Of a stretch of DNA of 64,000 bases, positions 25,624 to 35,547 are shown in pieces (within the stretch, counting starts at the first letter, position 1; every line of letters starts with the position of its first letter). The position numbers and the translations under genes are program-made. The notes under the pieces were generated by a model that did not search any database, was not told where the DNA came from, and saw only the letters and a list, made by a program, of their open reading frames with translations. The DNA is from Lichenicoccus sp964242335 (GTDB taxonomy: Bacteria > Pseudomonadota > Alphaproteobacteria > Acetobacterales > Acetobacteraceae), in assembly GCA_964242335.1 (NCBI GenBank), contig CAXTAY010000003.1, forward strand, positions 156,316 to 220,315, written 5' to 3'.

Positions 25624-26847
25624 TTGCACAAGCGCTGGGTGGCGCTCGCCATCATTTTCGGCTCCTTCATTCAGTTCACGCTGAACTGGTTCTCGATCAT
25701 CCCGATGTTCCACGGCCTCCTCGTCGACCTGCACATGAATCCGCTGCAGCTCGGCAGCGTCATCAGCGCCTTCATCGCGGGTTACGGCATCTTCCACCTG
25801 CCGGGTGGCATGCTCGCCGAGCGGTACGGCGTGCGCAGGGCGCTCCTCGCCGGGATCGCGATCGAGGGCATCGGCGCGTTGCTGAGCGGCCTGACCCGGA
25901 GCTATGGCCTGCTGCTGGTCGGGCGCTTCCTGTGCGGCGTCGGCGGCTCGATCTATATCGGTAGTGCCGTCGGCCTGACCACCGCGTGGTTTCGCGACCG
26001 CTACTTGGCCACCGCCAACGGCCTGACCACCGGTGTCGCCTTCTCGCTCGGTGCAGCGATCGGGCTGTTTGGCTGGGGTCTCCTGGCGGCCGTGATCGGC
26101 TGGCGGTCAGCGATCATCGTCGGGGCCGGGATTAGTATGCTGACGTGGCTGGCGATGCTGTTTGTCTACCCGGAGCCACCGGCAGACGCGAACGACAAGG
26201 GCAGTGGCCCCCACCACAGCCTTGCCTCGCTTCGACGGGTGTTGGGCAATGGGTCGCTCTGGATCATGAGCATCGCCTTCCTGGGCGGCTATGGCAGCTA
26301 CTTCGCCACGGTCGGGCTGCTGCCCGGTTATGCCGAGCAGCTGGGTGCGACGCCGGCCTACGCCGAGGCGCTCAGCGCCGTGCTGATGCTCAGCGGCATC
26401 GTCGGTGCGTCGGCAGGCGGATGGCTGGCGGACAAGGTGCTCGGCGTGCTGCCGACTTTCCTGCTTGGCTGCACGATCGAAGCCTGTGCGCTGCTCGCGA
26501 TACCGTTCCTCGGCCTGCACCTCCTCTGGATCGCAGCAGCGCTGATCGGCGGCAGCGTGATCATGTCGTTCGTGACCTGGATCGGCCTGCCGGGGCTGAT
26601 GGCGCGCCGGCTGCGATCCAGCGATATTCCGACCGCCGTCGGCCTGATGCTGACCGTCGTCGCGATCGGCGGCGTCCTCATCCCGCCGCTGTACGTCGCG
26701 ATCGCCAGCCGCTACGGGGCAGCCGTCGGATGGAGCCTGGAGGCCCTGGCATCCATCGCTTTCGCCATCGTCGGGTTGATCCGCTGGCGCGAGTTGGCAA
26801 CCGCATCGCGCGCCGTGCCGGGCCGCAATGAGGCGTTGCGATCGTGA
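25624..26847 (+). CDS. MFS transporter (organic-acid/aromatic type)
   Basis: A permease with 12 predicted membrane helices, 407 residues if started at TTG 25624, which has AGGAGAAG seven bases upstream. An in-frame ATG at 25555 would give 430 residues and overlap the barrel gene by 26 bp; it has a weaker ribosome site. The loop 2-3 motif LAERYGVRRALLAG is the major-facilitator signature (GGxxADRxGRR form). Placement behind an outer-membrane barrel and catabolic genes suggests substrate uptake. The sequence is MFS of the general anion/aromatic acid type; the substrate is not known. Confidence 0.9.
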   Translation: MHKRWVALAIIFGSFIQFTLNWFSIIPMFHGLLVDLHMNPLQLGSVISAFIAGYGIFHLPGGMLAERYGVRRALLAGIAIEGIGALLSGLTRSYGLLLVGRFLCGVGGSIYIGSAVGLTTAWFRDRYLATANGLTTGVAFSLGAAIGLFGWGLLAAVIGWRSAIIVGAGISMLTWLAMLFVYPEPPADANDKGSGPHHSLASLRRVLGNGSLWIMSIAFLGGYGSYFATVGLLPGYAEQLGATPAYAEALSAVLMLSGIVGASAGGWLADKVLGVLPTFLLGCTIEACALLAIPFLGLHLLWIAAALIGGSVIMSFVTWIGLPGLMARRLRSSDIPTAVGLMLTVVAIGGVLIPPLYVAIASRYGAAVGWSLEALASIAFAIVGLIRWRELATASRAVPGRNEALRS

Positions 26848-26954
26848 ACCTTGTTGCTCGACGGACCGCCTCAATCACCGCGGCGGCGCCACAGGATACA
26901 GGACGCCCAATCGTCGTCGTGTCGACATGGTCCGGTGGTGGGGCCGTCGACCCT

Positions 26955-27080
26955 CATCTCGGCCACCTCGGCCTCGACCGCGACCGGATCGGACGCGACG
27001 AGGGCGATCTTCCAGGCGAGCTGCTCCTCGCGCCCTAGCCGCTCGCTCTCCGGATGCACCCGGACCTCGTGATCGATCAT
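26955..27080 (-). pseudogene. 126-bp duplicated 5' fragment of prpD
   Basis: This segment matches 18619-18744, the first 42 codons of prpD, with about 6 mismatches in 126 bp, including the ATG (27080) and the preceding GAGGAG ribosome site lying at the acylase end. The frame then runs into unrelated sequence and stops by 26871. It lies directly after the acylase gene on the same strand, so it may be translated as a short peptide, but it cannot make an enzyme. Confidence 0.85.
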
Positions 27081-27086
27081 CGCTCC

Positions 27087-29294
27087 TCAGCCCGACGCGC
27101 CGGGATGGTAGCGCCGCTCGGTGTGGCCGAGCAGCTGAGCCGGATAGAAATACACCTCGCGCAGCGCGCCGGTGGTGTAGCGGACCGCCTGGTCGTCGAA
27201 GTGCGGCGCGTCCGGATCACCGCTCTCGCCGCCGGCGGTGACCGCCACCGCCCTCACCTTGTCGCCGAACTCGACCGCGGCCACGAAGCTGTTGCCCTCA
27301 TCGCCGTAGCGCCGCCTGACCCCGGCCAGGCGCGGTCCGTCGATCGACGCCAGCGAGCCCCACTGCGCCGAGGTGAAGCCGACCGGCAGGCTGGGCAGGG
27401 CGTCCGAGAAGTGCGGTTCCGGCGCATCGGTCAAGCGCTGGAACCGGTTGATCTGCCCCCACGGCGTGCGCCAGCTGCCGAAGTCCCGGACGAGCCGGTC
27501 CGAGGCGGTCGCGAGCGCGCTCAGCTGCTGCATCGGCGTGGTTCGCGCCAGCACGGCGTCGTAGTCCGACAGGCTGTTGCCGTGCGGGGTCACGCCCGCC
27601 TGCTGCCACAGCGCCTCGCCCCAGTACACCGCGAGGCTGGTGGCGACGGAGCCTGCCGACCAGCGACGGTCCCAGCCCCGCAGCGTCGCCAACTGCGCGG
27701 CCAGCCGCACCCGCAGCCGATCGCGCGGTGGTGCCTGGTCGTAGGCGGCCAGCAGGCGCGGGATCAGGATGTCGAAGCCGGGCTGGCCGGAATCGTAGGC
27801 GGCCGCCACCAGCGACTGCAGGGTGAAGTCGGTCCTGCCCTGCAGCAGCGCCACCGCGTGCAGGCCGCGCACGTTCTCGCCGTACTCGTCCATGTAGCGC
27901 GGGAAGTCGGCGCGTCGCGGGCTCGCCGCTCCCGATGCCGAGTACGGCCAGTCGTTGGTGTTCTGGATCCAGCCGGTGCTCGGATCGAGCAGGTGCGGCG
28001 CCTCGCCCAGCGCGTGCAGGCCGTGCCAGTCGGTGCCCGGGTCGGCGCCGTCCACCGGATGGCCATAGTCGATGCGGTCGTCGCGGCGCGGGATGAACTG
28101 CGGATGCAGGTAGGCGATGTGGCCGCCGGCGTCGGCATAGACCGTGTTGTTCGACGTGTTCGCCTTCAGCTGCATCACCTTCATGTAGGCGCGGTAGTCC
28201 CGCGCCTTGGTCAGCCCGAAGGACTGCTCCAGCGCCGGCACCGGCCGGAACATCATCGCCTCGCTGATCCAGCGGCCATCTTCGGTGCTGCCGACGATCG
28301 GGCCGTGCCCGGTCCTGTAGACGGTGAAGCTACGCGACCCGAGGCCGCCGCCGTCGATGCGGTAGGACAGCGTGACCTTCGACGCCTGCACCGGCAGCAA
28401 GGTGTCGCCGTAACGATAGGACAGCCGGTCGCCCTGCCGGACGATGCTCTCCGCGAACTGGTCGACGGCGTCGGCGTGGCTGGAGGTGTGCATCCAGCCC
28501 ACCCGGTCGTTGAAGCCCTGGTAGACGAAGAACTGGCCCCAGGTCACCGCGCCGTAGGCGTCGAGCCCGGCATCGCTGCTCATCTGCAGCTCCGAGCGGA
28601 AGTAGAACGAGGTGTGCGGGTTGATCAGCAGCAGCGCGTGGTGGTTCCTGGTGTTGGACGGCGCGATGGCGATGCCGTTGGATCCGGTCGGTTCGAGAGG
28701 GTCGACGGCGCGGGCCGGTTCGAGCCGGGCGAACTTCGCCAACCCGTAGAAGCGCGCGAGCCCGGCGAGCGGGATGCGCTCGATGTCGCCGCCGATGCTG
28801 CCCTCGGTGAAGGCGAGCGCCATCCACGGCTCGAAGCGTCGGATCACCTTGGGCGTGACCGCGGGGTGGGTCGCCAGGTAGTCGTTCAGCCCGTCGGCCC
28901 ATGCGTCCATCAGCGCCCGGAGCGAGGCCGGGCTGCGCGCGTACCTGGCACGCAGGTCGTCCGGATCGACGTAGAGCCTCGCCCGCAGGTCCTGGGCGAG
29001 GGCGCCGGCCCCCTCGGTCTCGCTGAGCCGGCCCAGCGCCGTCAGGTAGTTCATCTCGATCCGCCCGAAATCGTCTTCCGCCTGGGCGTAGATCATCCCG
29101 AACACCGCCTGCGCGTCGGTGTGGCCGTGGACGTGCGCGATCCCCCAGTCGTCGCGGGTGATGAGGACGTGCGCCGCGATCCGCTCGAGGCGGACGAGGT
29201 CATCGTCCGCGGCGCGCGCCTGCGTGGGGACGAGCCCGGCCAGGCCGAGCACGAATGCGAGGCACCGCACGTCCGTCCTCCCGGAGCGCAGCAT
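27087..29294 (-). CDS. Penicillin acylase family (S45) Ntn hydrolase
   Basis: A 735-residue periplasmic amidohydrolase precursor. Residues 1-28 form a signal peptide ending ARA. The autocatalytic N-terminal nucleophile is Ser205 in EPTGSNGIAIAPS, giving an alpha chain of about 175 and a beta chain of about 530 residues; HALLLINPH and the downstream NTVYADAGGHIAYLH and SPRRADFPRYMDEYGE regions are typical of the family. ATG 29294 is chosen because upstream codons (to 29405) are Pro/Arg-rich and hide the signal peptide. Members cleave acyl-homoserine lactones, beta-lactam side chains or lipopeptide acyl groups; which applies here is unknown. Confidence 0.9.
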   Translation of the reverse strand: MLRSGRTDVRCLAFVLGLAGLVPTQARAADDDLVRLERIAAHVLITRDDWGIAHVHGHTDAQAVFGMIYAQAEDDFGRIEMNYLTALGRLSETEGAGALAQDLRARLYVDPDDLRARYARSPASLRALMDAWADGLNDYLATHPAVTPKVIRRFEPWMALAFTEGSIGGDIERIPLAGLARFYGLAKFARLEPARAVDPLEPTGSNGIAIAPSNTRNHHALLLINPHTSFYFRSELQMSSDAGLDAYGAVTWGQFFVYQGFNDRVGWMHTSSHADAVDQFAESIVRQGDRLSYRYGDTLLPVQASKVTLSYRIDGGGLGSRSFTVYRTGHGPIVGSTEDGRWISEAMMFRPVPALEQSFGLTKARDYRAYMKVMQLKANTSNNTVYADAGGHIAYLHPQFIPRRDDRIDYGHPVDGADPGTDWHGLHALGEAPHLLDPSTGWIQNTNDWPYSASGAASPRRADFPRYMDEYGENVRGLHAVALLQGRTDFTLQSLVAAAYDSGQPGFDILIPRLLAAYDQAPPRDRLRVRLAAQLATLRGWDRRWSAGSVATSLAVYWGEALWQQAGVTPHGNSLSDYDAVLARTTPMQQLSALATASDRLVRDFGSWRTPWGQINRFQRLTDAPEPHFSDALPSLPVGFTSAQWGSLASIDGPRLAGVRRRYGDEGNSFVAAVEFGDKVRAVAVTAGGESGDPDAPHFDDQAVRYTTGALREVYFYPAQLLGHTERRYHPGASG

Positions 29295-29443
29295 CGGTCC
29301 GTGCGCGCGCGAGTGGCCGGCCGGACGCCGTGGCGGCGGCGACACCGTGGGCCTCGACAGGCGAGGGGGTAACGGGCTCATGGCGGCAGCCTGCACCGGC
29401 CGCATCGTCCGGGCTAGCCGGGCGCCGCAGGCGGCGGCGGCAT

Positions 29444-29851
29444 TCAGCCGGAATAGTCCGACTCCAGCTCCAGGATCCGGCTCGAGATGAAGGCGTGGAC
29501 CAGCGGCGCACGCCGCCGCAGGTCGCCCGATCCGCCCAGCCCATCACTGGGGAACACCACGTTCCTGCCCTCGATGAGGGCGCGCTCGACCCGGTCGAAC
29601 GCCTCGCTGATGGTCTGGAAGATCCCGTTGGAGCGCCAGTCGTCGTCGGAGAACAAGGCCGAGGGTTCGGCGCCCAGGTGCCAGCGTGTCGGCATGCCGA
29701 CGACGTTGGGCTCGGCCCGCATCGCGGCGGCCTGACCGTTCGGGCTGATCCGCTGCATGTTGTCGTCGAGGACGAACACGGTGCCGGGCATCCCGCGCAC
29801 CATGTCCGACGTAATCTGCTTGATCCGTAGAACCCGTCCCAGCCTGCCCAT
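29444..29851 (-). CDS. Conserved-looking hypothetical protein
   Basis: A 135-residue soluble protein that I do not recognise. It begins MGRLGRVLRIKQITSDMVR and contains VFVLDDNMQR, NVVGMPTRW and ALIEGRNVVFPSDGLG. AGGAAG lies 7 bases before ATG 29851, which is favoured over the ATG at 29878. There is no signal peptide, membrane segment or cysteine. Codon use matches neighbours. It stands between the acylase and the DUF3574 gene, on the acylase strand, with about 150 bp to the acylase start. Confidence 0.65.
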   Translation of the reverse strand: MGRLGRVLRIKQITSDMVRGMPGTVFVLDDNMQRISPNGQAAAMRAEPNVVGMPTRWHLGAEPSALFSDDDWRSNGIFQTISEAFDRVERALIEGRNVVFPSDGLGGSGDLRRRAPLVHAFISSRILELESDYSG

Positions 29852-29970
29852 GACGTCTTCCTGCCACCCTGGGGTCACCCGCCCAAGCCTAGCGCCACGT
29901 ACGCCCGGTAGGCTGCTTTTTTGTTAGCAACGCGGTCGGAGACGGCTCCGGCGCAGGTTGAGGTCTCCGC

Positions 29971-30438
29971 ATGATGCCGTGCCGCTTCAGCCCGATCCTG
30001 CCGCTGCCGCCGGCACGGTCGCTGGCACCGTTGCTGGCACCATTGCTGGCACTGGCGCTGGGCGGCTGCAGCGTCACGCCGGGCGATCCGGCGCATCCGA
30101 CGCGGACGCGGGGATGGGTCGATACGAGGATGTATTTCGGTCTCGGACCCGCCGATCGGCCGTCGCGCGGGATCGACGAGGTCGCGTGGCGCGGCTTCCT
30201 CGACCGCGAGGTGACGCCGCGCTTCCCCGCTGGCCTCAGCGTGGTCGCCGCCTACGGACAGTGGCAGGGACCTCGCGAGGCCGCACCGGAGCGTCTGCGG
30301 TCGAGGGTCCTGATCATCGACTACCCCGACACGGCGGAGAACCGCGCCCGGATCGAGGCGATCCGGCTGGCCTGGAGACGACTGACCGGCGACCTGTCGG
30401 TGCTGCGTGTCACCCAGCCGGCCGAGGTTTCGTTCTAG
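29971..30438 (+). CDS. DUF3574 lipoprotein
   Basis: A 155-residue lipoprotein. The signal peptide contains a short repeat (APLLAPLLALAL) and the lipobox LGGC (Cys about residue 33). The mature domain matches DUF3574: DTRMYFGLG, WRGFLDREVTPRFPAGLSVV and AYGQWQ. The function of the family is unknown. Two ATGs at 29971 and 29974 are possible. The repeat in the signal peptide reflects repeated TTGCTGGCACC in the DNA. Confidence 0.85.
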   Translation: MMPCRFSPILPLPPARSLAPLLAPLLALALGGCSVTPGDPAHPTRTRGWVDTRMYFGLGPADRPSRGIDEVAWRGFLDREVTPRFPAGLSVVAAYGQWQGPREAAPERLRSRVLIIDYPDTAENRARIEAIRLAWRRLTGDLSVLRVTQPAEVSF

Positions 30439-30479
30439 CCGGCCCCCGTCCCGAGATCGCCGTGGGCCGCGCCGCGGCG

Positions 30480-31310
30480 TCAGGCATCGATCTCCGTCGA
30501 GAGCGCGATCTCCTTCTGGGCGTCCAGCGCGGCGATCCGCTCGACCAGGGCCGCGCGAACCCGCTCGAAGCTCTCGCGCCCCAGGAGCAGCCGCCTGGGT
30601 GCGGGAGTGCGGTCGACGCAGGCGATCATGGCGTCGACCATCTTGTCGGGATCGCCGCGGAGCGCGAACGCGCCCGCCGCCACGGCACGTCGCACCGCGC
30701 CGGCCGGCGTGTCGTCGTAGACCTGCATCGGCGGCGGGCTGACCAGGCCCTGGCGGAAGCTGGTGCGGGCGGGACCCGGCTCGACGATGGTGAAGTCGAT
30801 GCCGAACGGCGCCACTTCCTGGGCGACGGACTCGACGAAGCCTTCGATCGCCCACTTGCTGGCGTGGTAGAGGCTGAAGTTCGGGTAGGCGATCTGGCCG
30901 CCCTCCGAGGAGAGCTGCAGGATGCGGCCACCGCCCTGCGCACGCAGATGCGGCAGGGCGGCGCGCACGACCTGGATCGAGCCGACGACGTTGGTGTCGA
31001 GCTGGTGGCGGATCTGTTCGTCGGTCAGCTCCTCCGCCGCCCCGAACAGGCCGTAGGCGGCGTTGTTCACGACCACGTCGATGCGCCCCATGTCCTGGAA
31101 CGCCCGGTCGACCGCCTCGCGCACAGCCGGCCCCTGCGTCACGTCGAGCAGCGCGATCCGCAGGCGGTCGCCGTGTCGCGCCTTCACCGCGTCGAGCGCC
31201 TCCGGCGCGCGCAGCGTCGCCGTCACCCGGTCGCCGCGTGCGAGCAGCTTCTCGGTCAGGATACGTCCGAAACCGGACGAGGTGCCGGTGATGAACCATG
31301 CCTTCGACAT
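30480..31310 (-). CDS. Short-chain dehydrogenase/reductase
   Basis: A 276-residue classical SDR: cofactor motif TGTSSGFG (residues 8-15), NNAAYGLFG, catalytic Ser in LQLSSEGGQ and YHASKWAIEG with Tyr/Lys. ATG 31310 is preferred since GGGAGG lies 9 bases upstream; the open frame reaches 31391. It is divergent from a LysR gene 111 bp away, the usual arrangement in which the LysR protein controls the dehydrogenase. Substrate unknown. Confidence 0.93.
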   Translation of the reverse strand: MSKAWFITGTSSGFGRILTEKLLARGDRVTATLRAPEALDAVKARHGDRLRIALLDVTQGPAVREAVDRAFQDMGRIDVVVNNAAYGLFGAAEELTDEQIRHQLDTNVVGSIQVVRAALPHLRAQGGGRILQLSSEGGQIAYPNFSLYHASKWAIEGFVESVAQEVAPFGIDFTIVEPGPARTSFRQGLVSPPPMQVYDDTPAGAVRRAVAAGAFALRGDPDKMVDAMIACVDRTPAPRRLLLGRESFERVRAALVERIAALDAQKEIALSTEIDA

Positions 31311-31392
31311 CGCAGAACCTCCCATGGGCACCGGAAGCGGCGCCCCGGGGACGAAATGGCGCATCGGCTTTGCTGCGATTAGAGGCGGCATC

Positions 31393-31412
31393 GCATATGA
31401 ACTGCTGCATAT
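31393..31412. promoter_or_regulatory. GCATAT direct repeat in SDR-LysR promoter region
   Basis: GCATAT occurs at 31393-31398 and 31407-31412, 14 bp apart, just before the LysR start, in an AT-richer patch between the divergent genes. It could be the regulator's site, but it does not show the classic T-N11-A palindrome clearly. Confidence 0.3.
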
Positions 31413-31421
31413 TACCCATCA

Positions 31422-32312
31422 ATGGCCAAGCCCTCGCTCAGCGACCTGACCGCGTTGGCCGCCATCTCGGCGCACCGCAGCTTCCGCAAGGCCGCCGACG
31501 AGCTCGGGCTGTCATCCTCCACCCTCAGCCACATGATGCAGTCGCTGGAGCGGAAGATGGGCGTGCGCCTGCTGCACCGGACGACGCGCAGCGTCTCGAC
31601 CACCGAGGCGGGCGAGCGCCTGGTCGCGCGCCTGAACCCTGTGTTGCGGGAGCTCGACCTGGCGGTCGAGGAGGCGTGCGACCTCGGCCACCGTCCCCGA
31701 GGCACGCTTCGCCTCAACGCCGGCGAGTCCGCGGCGCGCACGCTGCTCGGCTCGGCGATCCCGACCTTCCTCGCGCGTCATCCCGGGATGTCGCTGGACC
31801 TGGTGACGGAAGGCCGGCTGATCGACATCGTCGCCTGCGGCTTCGACGCCGGCGTCAGGCTCTGGGAGAGCGTGCCGCGCGACATGATCGCGGTGCGGTT
31901 CGGCGGCGAGGTGCGCTTCGTCACCGTCGCGTCGCCGGCCTACCTGGCGCGACACGGCGCGCCGACGACGCCCGACGAGCTGAAGCACCATGCCTGCATC
32001 CGGCTGCGCATGCCGAGCGGCAAGCTGTATCGCTGGGAGTTCGAGAGGCACGGTCAGGAGCTGTCCGTCGACGTCGCCGGCACGCTGACGCTGGACCATG
32101 TCGAGCTGATGACCGAGGCGGCTGCGGCAGGGCTGGGCATCGCCTACGTGCCCGGCAGCTCATCGCGTCCCTACGTCGCGCGCGGCGCACTGGTCACGGT
32201 GCTGGAGTCGTGGTGCCCGGCGATCCCGGGCCTGTCGCTGTATTATCCCGGCCATCGCCACGTGCCGCCCGGGTTGCGCGCCTTCATCGACGTGCTGCGG
32301 GAAGTCGGCTGA
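31422..32312 (+). CDS. LysR-family transcriptional regulator
   Basis: A 296-residue regulator with an N-terminal winged HTH (FRKAADELGLSSSTLSHMMQSLERKMGVRLLHRTTRSV) and a C-terminal periplasmic-binding-like effector domain (LDLVTEGRLIDIVACGFDAGVRL). The sequence is of the branch that regulates divergent SDR genes. The inducer is not predictable. A paired-hairpin repeat follows the gene. Confidence 0.93.
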   Translation: MAKPSLSDLTALAAISAHRSFRKAADELGLSSSTLSHMMQSLERKMGVRLLHRTTRSVSTTEAGERLVARLNPVLRELDLAVEEACDLGHRPRGTLRLNAGESAARTLLGSAIPTFLARHPGMSLDLVTEGRLIDIVACGFDAGVRLWESVPRDMIAVRFGGEVRFVTVASPAYLARHGAPTTPDELKHHACIRLRMPSGKLYRWEFERHGQELSVDVAGTLTLDHVELMTEAAAAGLGIAYVPGSSSRPYVARGALVTVLESWCPAIPGLSLYYPGHRHVPPGLRAFIDVLREVG

Positions 32313-32371
32313 GCGGGCCCCGGCTCAGGCATTGACGACGCGGCGAAGGCAGGACGAGGAGCCGGAGACCG

Positions 32372-32437
32372 GGGTCCGGGGCCTGCGGCCCCAGCGGGTC
32401 GAGGGCAGAGCCCTCGGCTCCCTTCTCCAGCAGCCCG
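32372..32437. repeat. Paired-hairpin intergenic repeat, copy A
   Basis: GGGGCC-TGC-GGCCCC (32378-32392) and GAGGGC-AGA-GCCCTC (32401-32415) form two 6-bp stems with three-base loops. The unit abuts the stop codon of the porin gene on the minus strand; the first 15 bases beyond the stop (CAGCAGCCCGCTAG on plus) are shared with copy C at 48308-48371. Probably also acts as terminator. Confidence 0.8.
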
Positions 32438-33934
32438 CTAGAAGAACTCGACGTGGGTCTTGAAGCCGAGGAAGGCGGCGTCGGGCAGGTTGGACTGCGC
32501 GTTGGGCCGGATCAGGTACTGGAAGTCCGGCGCGAAGGTGACGCCGCGCATCACGTGGATCGCGTAGTTCAGCTCGAACGTCATCGCCCAGGTCTGGATG
32601 CCACTGGCGCCGTCATTGGTCAGGGTCGGCGGCAGCCTCTCGTTCATCTCGATCGCCTGCGACTTGCCGATGAGGCCGGAGACGGTCTGATAGGTCATCA
32701 GGCCGTTGATCCCGTCATAGGGACGCGCGTTCCAGAAACCGGAATCCTGTGCGCCGAGAAAGAACTGGTCGGCGCGCTCGGAGGTCTCCGGATCGTTGTG
32801 CGAGTAGCCCGCGAGCAGGGTCACGCCGCTGCTCGGACCCATACCGTTGCGCAGGACCATCTGGTCGACCAGGACGTAGGCCGACGTCGAGCCCTTGCGT
32901 ATGATCGGCCCGAGGCCGTTGGCGGCGAGCGGCGCGCCGTTGGGCGAGAAGTAGTTGTCGGCGTGCGGATTGTTGTCGTAGACGAAGCCGATCTTGTAAT
33001 GACCGGGCAGTCCGTCGTCGCCGAGCTTCGGGGTCCAGCCGATCTCCACCGGGAAGGCCTCTCCGGAGATGTAGGAGGTGTCGAAATTGAAGCCGGACCG
33101 GAAGTTCTGGGAATAATCGTAGATGTTGGTCTGGCTGAAATAGATCCCCGCCTGCACGTAGGTGTTCCTGATCGGCGAGACGAACACCCGGGCTGCCCAG
33201 TTCGAATCCGGGTAGCTGCTGTGCGAGAAATTATCGACGAAGTTCTTGGGGTTGCCGCAGAGCGAGTTCGATTCGTATTGGCAATAGAGCGGCGAGGACA
33301 TGAAGAAATCGTCCAGCGGGATGCGTCCGGCATCGACGATGACGCGGCCGCCGGCGAGGGTCTCCTGGCCGAACGCCTGCACCAGGTGGGCCACCACGTT
33401 GCCGCCGGCGCCGTAGATTTCCTGGGTCGGGTTCAGGGTGTCGCCGACCAGCTCGCTCGCCGGCAGTCCGCCGTAGCGCGCGACGATGATCGTGTTGGTG
33501 GAGAAGCCGGTGATGCCGGCGAGCTTCTCCCAGTTGATGTCCGTCTCCAGGGCGGTCTGGCCGTCGAGCGACGATCCGCCGCCGGTGCTCAAGCGGCCTG
33601 CGGGGGCGGGACCGCCGCCGCCGCTGATGTTGCCGGAGAACTCCTCGATGGTGTCGAGCAGCACGGCGATGCCGTGGTCGGTCAGCCAGATCCGGCTGCC
33701 GAACATGTTCGGGAACAGCGACTCCGGGCTCGGCAGCGGCGGCTCGCTGGACTCCGCCGCGGACGGCGGCAGCGGGATCGACACCTGCTCGCTCGAGGAG
33801 GCGCCCTGGCCGCTGTTCAGCGTCTGCGCGAGGGCAGGGATGCTCGCGCAGCTCGCGATGGCGAGGCCGGACACCGCCGCGAGAAGCCTTCCGCGCGCAC
33901 GCACTGCCGCCCCGGGCGAGTTCCTTGCAGACAT
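32438..33934 (-). CDS. OprB-like carbohydrate-selective porin
   Basis: A 498-residue outer-membrane porin with a signal peptide ending PALA-Q (about residue 37) and a strand-rich body ending in Phe (HVEFF). FGSRIWLTDHGIAV, LVQAFGQETLAGGRVIVDAGRIPLDDFF and YAIHVMRGVTFAPDFQYLIRP are landmarks of the OprB family, common in acetic acid bacteria. ATG 33934 is chosen over 33952 because GAGGAGGACG precedes it. A Pro/Ser-rich linker follows the signal. It likely admits sugars; expression control unknown. Stands alone with a hairpin repeat after it. Confidence 0.87.
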   Translation of the reverse strand: MSARNSPGAAVRARGRLLAAVSGLAIASCASIPALAQTLNSGQGASSSEQVSIPLPPSAAESSEPPLPSPESLFPNMFGSRIWLTDHGIAVLLDTIEEFSGNISGGGGPAPAGRLSTGGGSSLDGQTALETDINWEKLAGITGFSTNTIIVARYGGLPASELVGDTLNPTQEIYGAGGNVVAHLVQAFGQETLAGGRVIVDAGRIPLDDFFMSSPLYCQYESNSLCGNPKNFVDNFSHSSYPDSNWAARVFVSPIRNTYVQAGIYFSQTNIYDYSQNFRSGFNFDTSYISGEAFPVEIGWTPKLGDDGLPGHYKIGFVYDNNPHADNYFSPNGAPLAANGLGPIIRKGSTSAYVLVDQMVLRNGMGPSSGVTLLAGYSHNDPETSERADQFFLGAQDSGFWNARPYDGINGLMTYQTVSGLIGKSQAIEMNERLPPTLTNDGASGIQTWAMTFELNYAIHVMRGVTFAPDFQYLIRPNAQSNLPDAAFLGFKTHVEFF

Positions 33935-34090
33935 AGGCCGTCCTCCTCGCATTTCCGTTCCGGAGCCGACTCGTTACCACACGGTGGCCGGCCCGTTTGC
34001 GCCCATTGGTATGTCTAGAGTAGCGCGATTTGCCGTCAATACGAGAACATTAAGAAAAGCGGTGTGTCACTCGACGCCGCGCCCTGGAGC

Positions 34091-34791
<701 letters not shown>

Positions 34792-34795
<4 letters not shown>

Positions 34796-35547
34796 GGCGT
34801 GTCGGCGGCGGTGCCGAGATAGGCGGTGCGCACCGCCGGATTGCCGCGCACCTCGGCGGGCGGCCCGGACGCGATGACCTGGCCGTCGGCGAGCACGGTG
34901 ATGCGGTCGGCAAGATCGAAGACGACGCCCAGGTCGTGCTCGATCATCACCAGCGTCCGGCCCTCGGTGACGCGACGCAGCACGGCGACCGCGCGCTCGG
35001 TCTCGGCATGGCTCATGCCGGCGGTCGGCTCGTCGAGCAGCACGGTGGACGCGCCGCCGGCGACGGCGACGGCGATCTCCAGCGCGCGCTGCTCGGCATA
35101 GGCGAGCGCGCCGGCCGGCACGTGGCGCCGCGGCCCCAGGCCCGCCAGCTCCAGCATCTCGTTCGCGCGCGCGTCGAGCTGGCCGTAGCTGGTGACCTGG
35201 CGCCAGAAGCTCATGCCGGCGCCCATCGCCTGCATCGCCGCCACGCGCAGGTTCTCGAACACGGTCATGCGCGCGAACAGCGACGTCACCTGGAACGAGC
35301 GCGACAGGCCCAGCCGGCTGATGACGTGGGACGGCAGGCCGGTGATGTCGCGCCCGGCGAGCAGGATCTGCCCGCCATCGGGACGCAGTCGGCCGCTGAC
35401 CAGGTGGAAGAAGGTGCTCTTGCCCGCACCGTTGGGGCCGATGATGGCGTGACGCTCTCCGGGCGCGACGTCCAGGGTGAGCCCCTTGATGATCGCGGTG
35501 GCGCCGAAGCTCTTGCGCAGGTCGCGGATGGAGAGGATGGCGCTCAC
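34792..35547 (-). CDS. livG: Branched-chain amino-acid-type ABC transporter ATPase LivG
   Basis: A 251-residue ATPase with complete Walker A GPNGAGKST, signature LAYAEQRALEIA (the usual LivG variant), Walker B VLLDEPTAGMS and switch EHDLGVVF. Start GTG 35547, overlapping the livM stop by 4 bp; the stop overlaps livF by 4 bp. Together with LivF it powers the permease formed by LivH and LivM. Confidence 0.95.

Noticed and set aside
27054..29372. 772-codon plus-strand frame opposite the acylase
   Set aside because: Antisense shadow; composition rich in Arg, Gly, Ala and Val with no domain, whereas the minus-strand acylase has a signal peptide and catalytic Ser.
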